Source: Candidatus Melainabacteria bacterium (GTDB lineage Bacteria > Cyanobacteriota > Vampirovibrionia > Obscuribacterales > Obscuribacteraceae). From it: a stretch of DNA of 64,000 bases. The stretch lies in the NCBI GenBank assembly GCA_016716405.1, contig JADJWK010000003.1:186001-250000 (forward strand). Direction: 5' to 3'. This document shows, piece after piece, positions 27,524 to 36,072 of this stretch (positions are counted from its first letter, which is position 1; each line of letters begins with the position of its first letter). Both the position numbers and the translations under genes were made by a program. A model generated the notes under the pieces. That model made no database searches, was not told where the DNA came from, and saw only the letters and a list, made by a program, of their open reading frames with translations.

Positions 27524-28732
27524 TCAGCCCCGGGGCTGTGATACCACCAGGACTTCCCTCGGGCTTCTCAGCTCGTAGGTGACACCGCGCCACTGAATCT
27601 TATTGGTGAGCACCGAGAATAGTGTCAGGAAAGGAAGCACGACGTGAGCCATGGGTATGGCCAGGCAGGAGCTCCAGAGCGATTCTCGCAGATGCTGACC
27701 GCGATCGGCCAGAACTCTCTCCCAGAGTCGGCGCGCCCGGATCAGGAAGTAGCCCTCTACCGGCAATATGGTGGCGCCGGCGATGAGGGCGCTCAGGCAG
27801 CCACTGTCGCGCCAGGCGAAGGCGCCGACGGCTGCAGCCGTAACAGCGCCGAGCCAGACGAGCATGACCAGAGCCCTTGCTATAGCCCTCAGCCAGAGAG
27901 GGCGATAGTAGACTTTGGTGAGGATAAGCTGTCTGTTCGTCCAGTCGATGATCTCTTTGATACCGGCATCGCCATCACTGGCGACCAGGCACTGAGGGAC
28001 GAAGTGCACCCGAAGCCCCAGTGCCTTGATGCAGGTGGTGAGCGAGAGATCGTCATCGGCTGCTCTTTCCCAGGCGCCTCTCACCCCTGCCCGGTTAAAG
28101 ATCTCCTTGCGCACAGCCATTGCTCCACCCCAGGCAAAAGCATGATCGCTGGCCATCTCCCATGCCGACATCCTGTTCCAGAGGGAACGCAGGATCGCCG
28201 GCAGATTGGCCGAGCTCGACAGATAGAACCGGTAGCCGGTGGTGACTCCCACATCCGCATCCGCCAGGGGTCTGATCAGGCAGTCCAGGAAGTCTTCCCT
28301 GGCGATAACGTCCGAATCCACGAAGACCAGGACCTCGCTGTCCTCGGCTGCGAGGTCGAGGGCGCTGAGCTGATTGTTCAGCTTCTGGGCTCGGTTTTGC
28401 GCCACCCCGGCAACGACGATTCTAGCCCTGTCGCCGTAAAGATCCACCAGCTCTTTGAGCTGGCCGTAAGCGGCATCGCTTTCCTCCGCCACAGCGAAGA
28501 TGACCTCGAAGCTCCGGTAGCGCTGCTCCAGAAGGCGGCTGATGTTTTCCCTGAATCCCGGGTCCAGCCCTTTACAAGGCAATATTACAGATGCTTTAGG
28601 TTGGTAATCGGGTCTCTCCGCCTCGAGTTCGGTCTCGACATACTCGCACAGGCGCTGAAAAGAGATCGTCTGCACCAGGGCAGCGATGATGGTGATAGCG
28701 ATTAGAACCAGAGATAGGACGAACATAAAACA
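27524..28732 (-). CDS. Family 2/21 glycosyltransferase, HpnI/ceramide-glucosyltransferase-like
   Basis: The protein starts with one transmembrane segment. A GT-A catalytic domain follows: A-S-V-I-L-P-C-K-G-L-D-P-G, F-V-D-S-D (metal-binding), A-D-D-D-L-S-L (catalytic Asp region) and N-R-Q-L-I-L-T-K, in the place of the Q-x-x-R-W motif but degenerate. Two or three C-terminal transmembrane segments close the chain. This matches membrane glucosyltransferases of lipids, including the hopanoid enzyme HpnI. The start is uncertain. TTG at 28732 has GGAGG nine bases upstream and avoids overlap with the divergent gene; ATG at 28726 and longer frames to 28789 are alternatives. The pairing with a GT-B gene suggests glycolipid or envelope polysaccharide synthesis. 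Confidence 0.8.
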   Translation of the reverse strand, partial: CFMFVLSLVLIAITIIAALVQTISFQRLCEYVETELEAERPDYQPKASVILPCKGLDPGFRENISRLLEQRYRSFEVIFAVAEESDAAYGQLKELVDLYGDRARIVVAGVAQNRAQKLNNQLSALDLAAEDSEVLVFVDSDVIAREDFLDCLIRPLADADVGVTTGYRFYLSSSANLPAILRSLWNRMSAWEMASDHAFAWGGAMAVRKEIFNRAGVRGAWERAADDDLSLTTCIKALGLRVHFVPQCLVASDGDAGIKEIIDWTNRQLILTKVYYRPLWLRAIARALVMLVWLGAVTAAAVGAFAWRDSGCLSALIAGATILPVEGYFLIRARRLWERVLADRGQHLRESLWSSCLAIPMAHVVLPFLTLFSVLTNKIQWRGVTYELRSPREVLVVSQPRG

Positions 28733-28779
28733 CAAAGTATAATGCCTCCCGGAGTTTCTTCGTAAGTAGATCCATCTCA

Positions 28780-29973
28780 TTGATCTCAAGAGAAAGAGCA
28801 GAATCGAGCCGGAGACCCAGGATCGCTCTGGTGTCGAGCGGCCTCGGCAATGTGAAGCGCGGTTTCGAGGCTTCCACCAAGCGCTGGTATGACGCTCTCG
28901 TCCGCTTGACCGATCTGGACGTCCATCTCCTGTCCGGGGGAAAGGCGCCCGGAGCCGTGACTATTCCAAACTTCTCGCGTCTCAATCCGCTGATCGAGCC
29001 CCTCTCCCACCTGCCATTCCTGCCGGAGAAGAATCGCTTCGAGCTCACCTACGGGATCGAGCAGATCACTTTTTTCCCCGGTCTCCTGCTCGAGCTCGGG
29101 CGTCTGCGGCCCGATGTGGTCTGGGTGAAGGACGTACCCCTGGCCCATATGCTTCAGGCTGTTTCCCGGCTGAAAGGTCTCGACTACCGGGTCATCTTCG
29201 CGAACGGCGGCGCCCTGAGACCGGAGAGCTACCGGTCTTTCGACTTCGTCCAGCAATTGCATCCAGGAGCCATGGAAGAGGCTCTCGAAGCCGGGATACC
29301 GGCTTCCCGCATGGCGCTTCTGAGCAACTGCATAGACGTGGAGAGCATAGTCCACACCGAGGCCGGTGATTCCAGGCAGAGAGCCGGTGCCGGACCGGAT
29401 GATTGCCTGATCGTCTGCAGCGCTGCCTTCAACCGTTATCACAAACGCATCGATTATCTGATCGAGGAAGTAGCGTCCCTGGCTGACCGGAAGATCAAGC
29501 TGCTCATCTGCGGGGCCGAGGACGCCGACTCCCAGGCCCTCAAGTCCCTCGGCCGCCGTCTTCTCTCTGATCGTGTGCGCTTCCTCACCCTGCCTCCCGA
29601 CCAGGCCCTATCGATGATCGCCTCCGCCGATATCTTCGTGCTTCCCAGTCTCAACGAGGGTCTCGGTAATGTTCTCATCGAAGCCGCTCTACTCTCGGTT
29701 CCCATCATCTGTCATCCGCACCCGGGAGGCCGTTACATCGTGGAAGACTCGTTCTTTCTGAGGGATCTCTCGAGGACCGGAGCGCTTGCCGGTAGAATCA
29801 GGGAATTACTGGGCGAGCATCTGGGCAGCGCCGAATTGAGGGCACGGACGATGGCGCTGAGGAGCAGGGTTGCCGAAAAATTCTCCGACAGGAACCTGGT
29901 AAGAGGTTTTGTCGATATGATCGAGTCAGGCTATCCTGATATCGCTCTGGGGCTCAGTCGGACGGCACCATGA
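28780..29973 (+). CDS. GT-B glycosyltransferase (family 4 type)
   Basis: The N-terminal domain begins R-I-A-L-V-S-S-G-L-G-N-V-K-R-G-F-E, an acceptor-side Rossmann start with a Gly-rich loop. The C-terminal domain has the nucleotide-sugar region of GT4 enzymes: L-L-I-C-G-A-E, then A-D-I-F-V-L-P-S-L-N-E-G-L-G-N-V-L-I-E-A, ending with the E-x7-E-type motif. It is cytoplasmic or membrane-peripheral. The start is a TTG at 28780 with no obvious ribosome site, and no better one exists before the first strand. The next gene starts inside its stop codon (ATGA). It is divergent from a lipid glycosyltransferase and probably serves the same glycoconjugate pathway. Confidence 0.85.
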   Translation: MISRERAESSRRPRIALVSSGLGNVKRGFEASTKRWYDALVRLTDLDVHLLSGGKAPGAVTIPNFSRLNPLIEPLSHLPFLPEKNRFELTYGIEQITFFPGLLLELGRLRPDVVWVKDVPLAHMLQAVSRLKGLDYRVIFANGGALRPESYRSFDFVQQLHPGAMEEALEAGIPASRMALLSNCIDVESIVHTEAGDSRQRAGAGPDDCLIVCSAAFNRYHKRIDYLIEEVASLADRKIKLLICGAEDADSQALKSLGRRLLSDRVRFLTLPPDQALSMIASADIFVLPSLNEGLGNVLIEAALLSVPIICHPHPGGRYIVEDSFFLRDLSRTGALAGRIRELLGEHLGSAELRARTMALRSRVAEKFSDRNLVRGFVDMIESGYPDIALGLSRTAP

Positions 29974-30953
29974 AAAATCTCCTGATTCTACTTCTGGGCA
30001 CCTTCCTGCTTCTGGCAGGCTCTCCGGCGCGAGCCGAAGTGGAGTATAGAGTGTCCCCGGACGAAGCAGCCGGTCTCGAATTTCCTGTGGTCCTCTGGCG
30101 GGACGAGTCCAGACCTGTTCGCGCAGTAGTTCTGGCCGTGCACGGTTTCACTCTCTGTGCCGATTCTTTCGATGCCACCGCCAGGCACCTGGCCAGCAAA
30201 GGACTGCCTGTCTATGCTTTCGATCTCAGCGGCTTCGGCCGCTGGCTCAGCGAGCCCGAGAAATTCGGTGGCGGAAAGAATATCAATTTCGAGAGCAGCA
30301 AGGCTTATTTGATGGATTCGCTGCGATTCCTTCGCAAGCAGTATCCCGATCGTCCCCTGATTTTGCTCGGCGAGAGCATGGGGGCCAACCTGGCCGTCTG
30401 GGCATGCGTGGAGGAGCCGGACCTGGTGGATGGCGCTATTTTGAGTGCCCTCTGCTACAAGCAGCGGTTTCATCCCCGGCTCCGGTGGTTCCCTGATGTA
30501 GTCCGGGGGTTGGTGCGCCCGAAGTCGCCCCTCTCTTTGACCCCTTATGTCCGTAAAGACGTCAGCCATGATAAGGCTGTCATCGATGACTATATAAACG
30601 ATCCCAGAATCAGGCATGAGGCCAGCCCTACCAAGCTCGTCAAAGCAACGGTTACAAACAGGCGTTCTCTCGAGGATGTGGCCGGAATGCCCGAGCATCT
30701 TCCGGTTCTTATCCTGTCGGGCGAGAATGACCGGCTCTTCAAAACCGAGTCGGTACCGCATCTGGTGAAGAAGATGGGATCCAGCGATGTCGACTTCCGG
30801 GTGATTCCGGGGTGGGGGCATCTGATTCTCGAGCAGCAGAGTCTCGATGACGGTGTCGCGAAGATCCTCGACGACTGGCTGGAAAGCCGGCTTCCCAGGC
30901 TGTCCAGGAGCTGTGGCGGAGCCGCCGAGCCCCTGACAGTCTCGCGGGACTGA
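29970..30953 (+). CDS. Secreted alpha/beta hydrolase (monoacylglycerol-lipase-like)
   Basis: Residues 1-22 are a signal peptide ending A-R-A. The mature enzyme has H-G-F-T-L-C-A-D-S-F (oxyanion region), G-E-S-M-G (nucleophile Ser), S-G-E-N-D-R-L-F (acid) and G-W-G-H-L-I-L-E (His), a full serine hydrolase set of the monoglyceride lipase/lysophospholipase type. The ATG overlaps the stop of the glycosyltransferase by four bases, so translation is coupled. The last ~215 bp are also covered by the antisense frame of the patatin gene. Confidence 0.85.
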   Translation: MKNLLILLLGTFLLLAGSPARAEVEYRVSPDEAAGLEFPVVLWRDESRPVRAVVLAVHGFTLCADSFDATARHLASKGLPVYAFDLSGFGRWLSEPEKFGGGKNINFESSKAYLMDSLRFLRKQYPDRPLILLGESMGANLAVWACVEEPDLVDGAILSALCYKQRFHPRLRWFPDVVRGLVRPKSPLSLTPYVRKDVSHDKAVIDDYINDPRIRHEASPTKLVKATVTNRRSLEDVAGMPEHLPVLILSGENDRLFKTESVPHLVKKMGSSDVDFRVIPGWGHLILEQQSLDDGVAKILDDWLESRLPRLSRSCGGAAEPLTVSRD

Positions 30954-31884
30954 GCTTACTTGCGTAGAGGTCTAGATTCTGCCGGGCTGCCTGCCTTCCT
31001 GCTTCGATGGCATTCTGATAATCCTCATTGTCGATGGAGAGCAGGGATATGCCTGTAACGTCCGGGCGAAGGACAAGGTCGGCCCCGGTCTCGTGAAAAT
31101 TGTCCCGCACTGCAAGCAGGATCGTTGACAGCCGGTCGGCAAGTCGACCGTAGGATTTCAGCTCGTTCTTGCTGACCCGGGAGAGCTTTTCGTCGACATT
31201 GACAGCGATCACCACATCGGCACCCAGGTCCCTTGCCGGGAAGGTCGGCAGATTGGCTCTGATCCCTCCGTCTGCATAGACGTGATCACCTTCTTCCACG
31301 GGCTTGAAGATAGGCGGGACGCTGGAGCTGGCTCGCACCGCTCGTCCGAGGTTGCCCCGGGTGAGCCTGTAAGCCTGACCGTCGGTGAGGTCGACTGCGA
31401 TAGCCGCGAAGGGCGAGTCGAGATTCTCGATCAAACGCTTGTCCTCATCGACCTGTTCATTGACGAAGTCCTCCAGCGCCTTGCCGGAGTAGAATCCCGG
31501 AAATTCCTTCTCTCGCCAGAAGGCGAGCTTCCTGACTGCTTTCTTGACGATCTGTACAGAAACAGGGACCGGCTTGAAAGCTTTCTTGATCTCGCCGGAT
31601 TCCATAAGATGCTCGATTTCGGAGAGGGGAACGCCGGCGCAATAGAGCCCGCCCACTATGGCGCCCATGCTGTTGCCCACGATCAGGTCGGGTTTGAGCC
31701 CTTCTTTCTCCAGCACTTCCAGGACGCCCACATGGGCGGCACCACGGGCGCCGCCGCCGCCAAGAGCCAGTGCCACCCTGGGTTTGCCTCTTGAGCTCTC
31801 GGTCTGGCCCGGAGCTGGTGGCACGGTCAAAGCCAGGGCCATCGCTACGGTCATAATCGAGATAGAACGAACTACGGCTCTCAT
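30739..31884 (-). CDS. Secreted patatin-like phospholipase with aberrant C-terminal tail
   Basis: The protein has a signal peptide (residues ~1-26). A patatin domain follows: L-G-G-G-G-A-R-G-A-A-H (oxyanion hole), G-N-S-M-G-A (nucleophile Ser) and Y-A-D-G-G-I-R-A-N-L-P (Asp of the dyad). It hydrolyses acyl chains from phospholipids or related lipids. After about residue 310 (Q-N-L-D-L-Y-A-S-K-L) the sequence turns Arg/Ser/Pro-rich for ~70 residues and lies antisense to the end of the hydrolase gene. A single-base change of frame near 30950-30965 would stop translation at a normal family length, so the tail is probably not native. Confidence 0.85.
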   Translation of the reverse strand: MRAVVRSISIMTVAMALALTVPPAPGQTESSRGKPRVALALGGGGARGAAHVGVLEVLEKEGLKPDLIVGNSMGAIVGGLYCAGVPLSEIEHLMESGEIKKAFKPVPVSVQIVKKAVRKLAFWREKEFPGFYSGKALEDFVNEQVDEDKRLIENLDSPFAAIAVDLTDGQAYRLTRGNLGRAVRASSSVPPIFKPVEEGDHVYADGGIRANLPTFPARDLGADVVIAVNVDEKLSRVSKNELKSYGRLADRLSTILLAVRDNFHETGADLVLRPDVTGISLLSIDNEDYQNAIEAGRQAARQNLDLYASKLSPARLSGARRLRHSSWTAWEAGFPASRRGSSRHRHRDSAARESDAPTPESPGSRHRWIPSSSPDAVPTRF

Positions 31885-31922
31885 GGAACACCTCCGTGCT
31901 CCATGCTTAGCACTGTTTTCTT

Positions 31923-33446
31923 TCAGTGTTGCCCGGAGAAATTCTCGTATGTTTCCTTGCCGGCGCGGAGCAGGACCGTGAATGAAGTCTCGCCGTCAGC
32001 GCTGGTGCAGCTCATGGAGCCATTCAGGATCCTGGCGATCTGGTTGCAACAATAGAGACCGGTGCCGGTGCTCGGCACATGGCAGACTCCGGGTGTGCCT
32101 CGCCAGAAAGACTTGAACAGGCTTCGCAATTGTGCCTTGGGAATGGTCTGACCCCTCGATGTAACAGTCAGCGAGATCTTGCCTCGATTGGTTTCCAGTA
32201 GCAGGCTGACTTTACTGCCGGGAGAGGCGAATTTGCATGCATTCTCCAGGAGCTCCAGGACGATTTTCTTGAGAAGCAGAGGATCCGTCCTGACCGGGCC
32301 GGTCTCTTTCGCGCTCAGCTCGGACTTCAGATCTCTTCGTTCCAGGTCCGGACTCTTTATCTCGAGACATTCCTCGAGGATCGAAGCAAGGTTGCATTCG
32401 ATCGGATCGGGTCTGACCTTTCCGAATTCCAGGCTGTAGAGCTCCAGGAGATTCTCCAGCCGAGTGAGGACCTTCTGGTTGGAGCTGTGCAGGATTCTTA
32501 TAGTTTCGCTCACTTCCTCGGGAAGTTGATTTTGACTGAGAATGTGTCGGGTGATTCGCTCCATGGCCTGCACCGGTACTTTCAAATCATGGGCGATCGT
32601 GGCTGTGAAGTCCTCTATGGCTCTCAGACGGTGCGCGCTCCGCTCGACCTGAAATCGAGCCTTCGCGTAGCGGACGCATCGTCTTAATGCGCTTTTCGAG
32701 AGACGGCTCTTGATCAGATAGTCCTGGGCGCCGTTTGCGACCGCCCTGTCCGCTACTCTCGTGTCCTCCATGGCCGATAGAATCAGGACCGGAATGTCTG
32801 CCGCTCGCTCTCTGATGGCCAGGAATGTGTTGAGTCCCTCACTATCGGGCAGTCCGAGATCGAGAAGAAGCACAGCGGGTTTCATATCTTCGAGGAGCGT
32901 CATGGCTTCATCCAGGCACTTTACGGAGACGACTCCCATGGGATCGCTACCGGTGGTCAGTACGGTGCGCACGAAATTCACGAAGGCGGGATCGTCGTCC
33001 ACGAGAAGAACCGTATCGGCTTGATCAGTCTCTCTGGTGCTTTCAACGATCGCAGCCGGCTCGGCGTCTGCGGGCCGATCGAGCAAGTCGCGTGAGATTC
33101 CCCGACATTGACTTTCGAGGAGATTCAGAGCGGCGCCGGCGCAGTTCGAGATTCTCTCGACACCGCTGGTCCGGCCTTGTTTCAGGAGAATGAGCTGGTC
33201 CTCGAGTATTCCTGCGATCAGGCTTACCTTCCTGAATCCATAGGCTCCGGCGGAGCCCCTCAACTGGTGTGCTCTGGTGATGGCTTCCTCCAGTCCTTTG
33301 CAATCCGGCGGGGTCTCCTCCTCCGGTCGAAGGAGGAGCTTGATCTGCTCTACCAGCTCGGGAAGAGCGATGCCGAATGCCCGGGAGATGATAGCCAGCT
33401 CCTTTTCCATATCGGCTTCTGAGGCCATTTCTATTGTTTTTCCCAT
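31923..33446 (-). CDS. Hpt-receiver-histidine kinase hybrid
   Basis: Domain order: an Hpt domain with phospho-histidine His60 (R-A-H-Q-L-R-G-S-A-G); a receiver with V-D-D-D (150-152) and phospho-acceptor Asp196 (L-L-L-D-L-G-L-P); then HisKA with His286 (T-I-A-H-D-L-K-V-P). An HATPase follows with E-L-L-E-N-A-C-K-F-A and T-G-T-G-L-Y. The Asn box is intact. There is no transmembrane or sensor domain, so input probably comes through phosphotransfer or partner proteins. The order is inverted relative to common hybrid kinases, where receiver and Hpt follow the kinase. The start lies 16 bp after the stop of the receiver-kinase fusion, so the genes form an operon. Output is likely through that fusion or the NarL-type regulator upstream. 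Confidence 0.9.
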   Translation of the reverse strand: MGKTIEMASEADMEKELAIISRAFGIALPELVEQIKLLLRPEEETPPDCKGLEEAITRAHQLRGSAGAYGFRKVSLIAGILEDQLILLKQGRTSGVERISNCAGAALNLLESQCRGISRDLLDRPADAEPAAIVESTRETDQADTVLLVDDDPAFVNFVRTVLTTGSDPMGVVSVKCLDEAMTLLEDMKPAVLLLDLGLPDSEGLNTFLAIRERAADIPVLILSAMEDTRVADRAVANGAQDYLIKSRLSKSALRRCVRYAKARFQVERSAHRLRAIEDFTATIAHDLKVPVQAMERITRHILSQNQLPEEVSETIRILHSSNQKVLTRLENLLELYSLEFGKVRPDPIECNLASILEECLEIKSPDLERRDLKSELSAKETGPVRTDPLLLKKIVLELLENACKFASPGSKVSLLLETNRGKISLTVTSRGQTIPKAQLRSLFKSFWRGTPGVCHVPSTGTGLYCCNQIARILNGSMSCTSADGETSFTVLLRAGKETYENFSGQH

Positions 33447-33462
33447 GGCTGGACTCCTGATG

Positions 33463-35097
33463 TCAGAACACTAAACCTGTCAGTAGCGTCTTGAGCTCGC
33501 CGATTCGCCTGTAACGCTCGTATCTCTGGTTTCTCAGGGCTTTCATTATCACTTCCTGGAGCAGGGCGGGAAGAGTAGCACCGATTTCGGTACTGCCTAT
33601 ATGAGGAGTTTTCTCAGTGGTTCGCTTGTACATTACCTCTACTGCATTCTTGCCGACGACAGGAGGGTGACCGACAAGTGTCTCGTACATGACGCATCCC
33701 ATGGAAAAGATGTCGGAGCTGGAATCCAGCTCTTCTCCCCGGCATTGCTCGGGGCTCATATAGAGCGGGCTGCCGAAGACCTGCCCGATATCGGTCTTGA
33801 CGAGATCGCCATCGACCAGGGGTCTGGTCATCTTGGCGATGCCGAAGTCGGCGATCCGGACATTTATTGACGGGGATCCGAAGCCCGAGACGAGTATATT
33901 GCCGGGCTTCAGATCCCTGTGAATGATGCCGTGGTCGTGAGCGACCTGGAGCCCGTCGCAGATCTGCAGGAAAATCGGAATTGCCTCTACAGGCGCTAGA
34001 TGACCCTTGGCTTCGAGAATGGTAGCCATGGAGTAGCAATCGAGATAATCCATAATCATGAAAGGCTCTCCCTGGCTGGAGAAGCCGAAGTCCAGGACGC
34101 TTACTATGTTCGGGTGCTGAAGCACCGAGGAGGATGTCGCTTCCTGCCTGAATCGCCGGAGCAGGTCCAGGTCTTTCAGGTGCTCGCCATGAAGCAGTTT
34201 GATCGCTACGAGCTTGTGCATGAAGCGGTGCCTGGCTTTATATACGGTGCCACCCGATCCAGACCCGAGAACCGAGAGAATCTCGTACCGATCGGCGAAG
34301 ACTGTTCCCACGAGCTCATCTATATCCGCAGTCGAGCCGTCATAGGGGCACTCTTCTGAATCCAGCGGTAGATGCTGGTAGCATCGCCGGCAGATTCTCG
34401 AGAGCACATGCTCGCCGGTGATTCTTCTTCTTTTTCCGGAATCGGCTCCTTCTTCGGCAGGTTTCTTGACGGCGATCTTTTGCAGAACCCTTGTCGTGTA
34501 CCCCAGCACTTCCTCCTGGGATAGATTCAGCTCCTGGCAGATATCGATCATATTCGAGCCCTCGAAGATCGAATTGAGAATCCGGAGTTCGAGGGTGTTG
34601 AGAGCTGCGTGCTGATTTGTGGCCTCCGGGTCGACGGCTCGCAGGGATTGAAACATTTTCTCTGCGATATCGTTCGATAACCAGGTACCCCCCTGGGCCA
34701 CCGATCTGATAGCCGAAATGAGCTGGTTCTTCGATGTGTCCTTGAGGCAGTATCCGTCGGCTCCTGCTTCCAGGGCTGCATAGATGGACTTCTCCTCGCT
34801 ATGGCTGGAGAGGACCAGAACTCTTGCGTCCTGATCCATTTTGATTTTCTTCATGGCCACCACACCGTCGAAGCCGGGAAGTCCTATATCCATGAGGATC
34901 AGGGCGGGTCGAAGCTCGGCGGCCAGGCGCACCGCCGCCGGACCATCACCAGCCTCTCCCACGATCACGATGTCCTCTGCGTCGTTGAGGCTCAGTCTCA
35001 GTCCCAGTCTGAGAACTTCCTGATCCTCGACTACCAGGACAGAGATAGGTCTGGTGACCGTTGCAGTATCTGCCTCTAATGCGCTAACAGTATGCAT
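33463..35097 (-). CDS. Response regulator fused to a Ser/Thr protein kinase
   Basis: Numbering is from ATG 35097, chosen because GGAGG lies 8 bases upstream. Residues 18-140 are a NarL-type receiver with Asp70 (L-I-L-M-D-I-G-L-P) and Lys119. Residues ~165-212 resemble a LuxR/GerE HTH but are divergent. A C-R-R-C...C knuckle lies at 236-250. Residues 270-540 are a Hanks-type kinase: G-S-G-S-G-G-T-V, Lys300 in V-A-I-K, H-R-D-L-K-P-G-N (Asp395) and D-F-G (Asp417), with M-S-P-E-Q-C in the activation segment. All catalytic residues are present. Phosphorylation of the receiver probably controls the kinase, joining His-Asp and Ser/Thr signalling in one chain. There is no membrane segment. Confidence 0.9.
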   Translation of the reverse strand: MHTVSALEADTATVTRPISVLVVEDQEVLRLGLRLSLNDAEDIVIVGEAGDGPAAVRLAAELRPALILMDIGLPGFDGVVAMKKIKMDQDARVLVLSSHSEEKSIYAALEAGADGYCLKDTSKNQLISAIRSVAQGGTWLSNDIAEKMFQSLRAVDPEATNQHAALNTLELRILNSIFEGSNMIDICQELNLSQEEVLGYTTRVLQKIAVKKPAEEGADSGKRRRITGEHVLSRICRRCYQHLPLDSEECPYDGSTADIDELVGTVFADRYEILSVLGSGSGGTVYKARHRFMHKLVAIKLLHGEHLKDLDLLRRFRQEATSSSVLQHPNIVSVLDFGFSSQGEPFMIMDYLDCYSMATILEAKGHLAPVEAIPIFLQICDGLQVAHDHGIIHRDLKPGNILVSGFGSPSINVRIADFGIAKMTRPLVDGDLVKTDIGQVFGSPLYMSPEQCRGEELDSSSDIFSMGCVMYETLVGHPPVVGKNAVEVMYKRTTEKTPHIGSTEIGATLPALLQEVIMKALRNQRYERYRRIGELKTLLTGLVF

Positions 35098-35191
35098 GGC
35101 GGTTGCCTCCTTCAACCAATATTGCATCGAAAGAGACTAAAGGCATCGACCCTAGTGGCGAGAGTTTTTCCCGGATGGGTGATATCAGGTA

Positions 35192-35893
35192 TCAGACAAT
35201 ATTGCAGCGGACCGCTTTGACGGCTGCTTCGGTGCGGTCGCTGACAGCAAGTTTTTCCATGATATGGCGAATATGAGTCTTGACGGTGTCTCTGGTAATG
35301 AATAGTTTCTCGCCAATCTCTTTATTGGTGAGTCCCTGTACCAGCAGCCCGAGGACTTCCATCTCGCGGCTGGAGAGGTTGCCATAGGTCTTGTCTTGGC
35401 TGTCGGCTGCTTCTTCGCCGGCGGCGGATATCTCTATCGAGCCGGTCGGTTGATCACCGCAGGCTAGTCGCAAGATATCCTTGCTGACTCGGGCGTCCAG
35501 CCAGACATCGCCTTCCAGCACCGAGAGGATGGCTCTCTTGAGTCGGTCGTCGCTGACATCCTTGAGGCAATAGCCGTTAACTCCGGCCGCCAGGGATGCC
35601 TGGATCACCTTGATGTCCGTATGCGATGTGAGCATGATTATCCTGACATCTCTATCGAAAGCGCGGATTCTCCGTGAGGCCTCGATGCCGTCGATGAGCG
35701 GCATGGCAATGTCCATGAGCACGACATCCGGTGAAAGCGCCTCCACAAGCTCTAAAGCCTGGACTCCGTCCTTGCCCTCGCCCACCAGTTCAATCTCTGG
35801 CCAGGTGTCGAGAAGCATCCTGAGTCCGACCCGGACGATGCTGTGGTCGTCGACGATCACGACTTTGAGCGTGCTTGATGATTGAGGTGACAT
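35192..35893 (-). CDS. NarL/LuxR-family response regulator
   Basis: The receiver has V-D-D-H near the N-terminus, the acceptor Asp in V-V-L-M-D-I-A-M-P and Lys in Y-C-L-K-D. A linker leads to a GerE-type HTH: L-S-S-R-E-M-E-V-L-G-L-L-V-Q-G-L, then N-K-E-I-G-E-K-L-F-I and T-V-K-T-H. This is a transcription factor activated by phosphorylation. ATG 35893 is taken as the start; a TTG at 35926 would add 11 residues and its ribosome site is too close. It lies just upstream of the receiver-kinase fusion in the same direction and its receiver resembles the one in that fusion, suggesting duplication. Confidence 0.88.
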   Translation of the reverse strand: MSPQSSSTLKVVIVDDHSIVRVGLRMLLDTWPEIELVGEGKDGVQALELVEALSPDVVLMDIAMPLIDGIEASRRIRAFDRDVRIIMLTSHTDIKVIQASLAAGVNGYCLKDVSDDRLKRAILSVLEGDVWLDARVSKDILRLACGDQPTGSIEISAAGEEAADSQDKTYGNLSSREMEVLGLLVQGLTNKEIGEKLFITRDTVKTHIRHIMEKLAVSDRTEAAVKAVRCNIV

Positions 35894-36072
35894 AAAACCA
35901 GGCTCGGCCGATTCTGCTCCTACCAAATTACCTCATAATCGACCGCTTGAGTTTGCAGGTCTCGAATGTTCACCCATTAGGGTGACCGTACTCGTCCTAA
36001 ATTGCTGGCTAAATTGCCGGGCCGCCGCAGATCGCGCTTTCGCATCGGCATGATGGTAAGATCAGCCGTATC

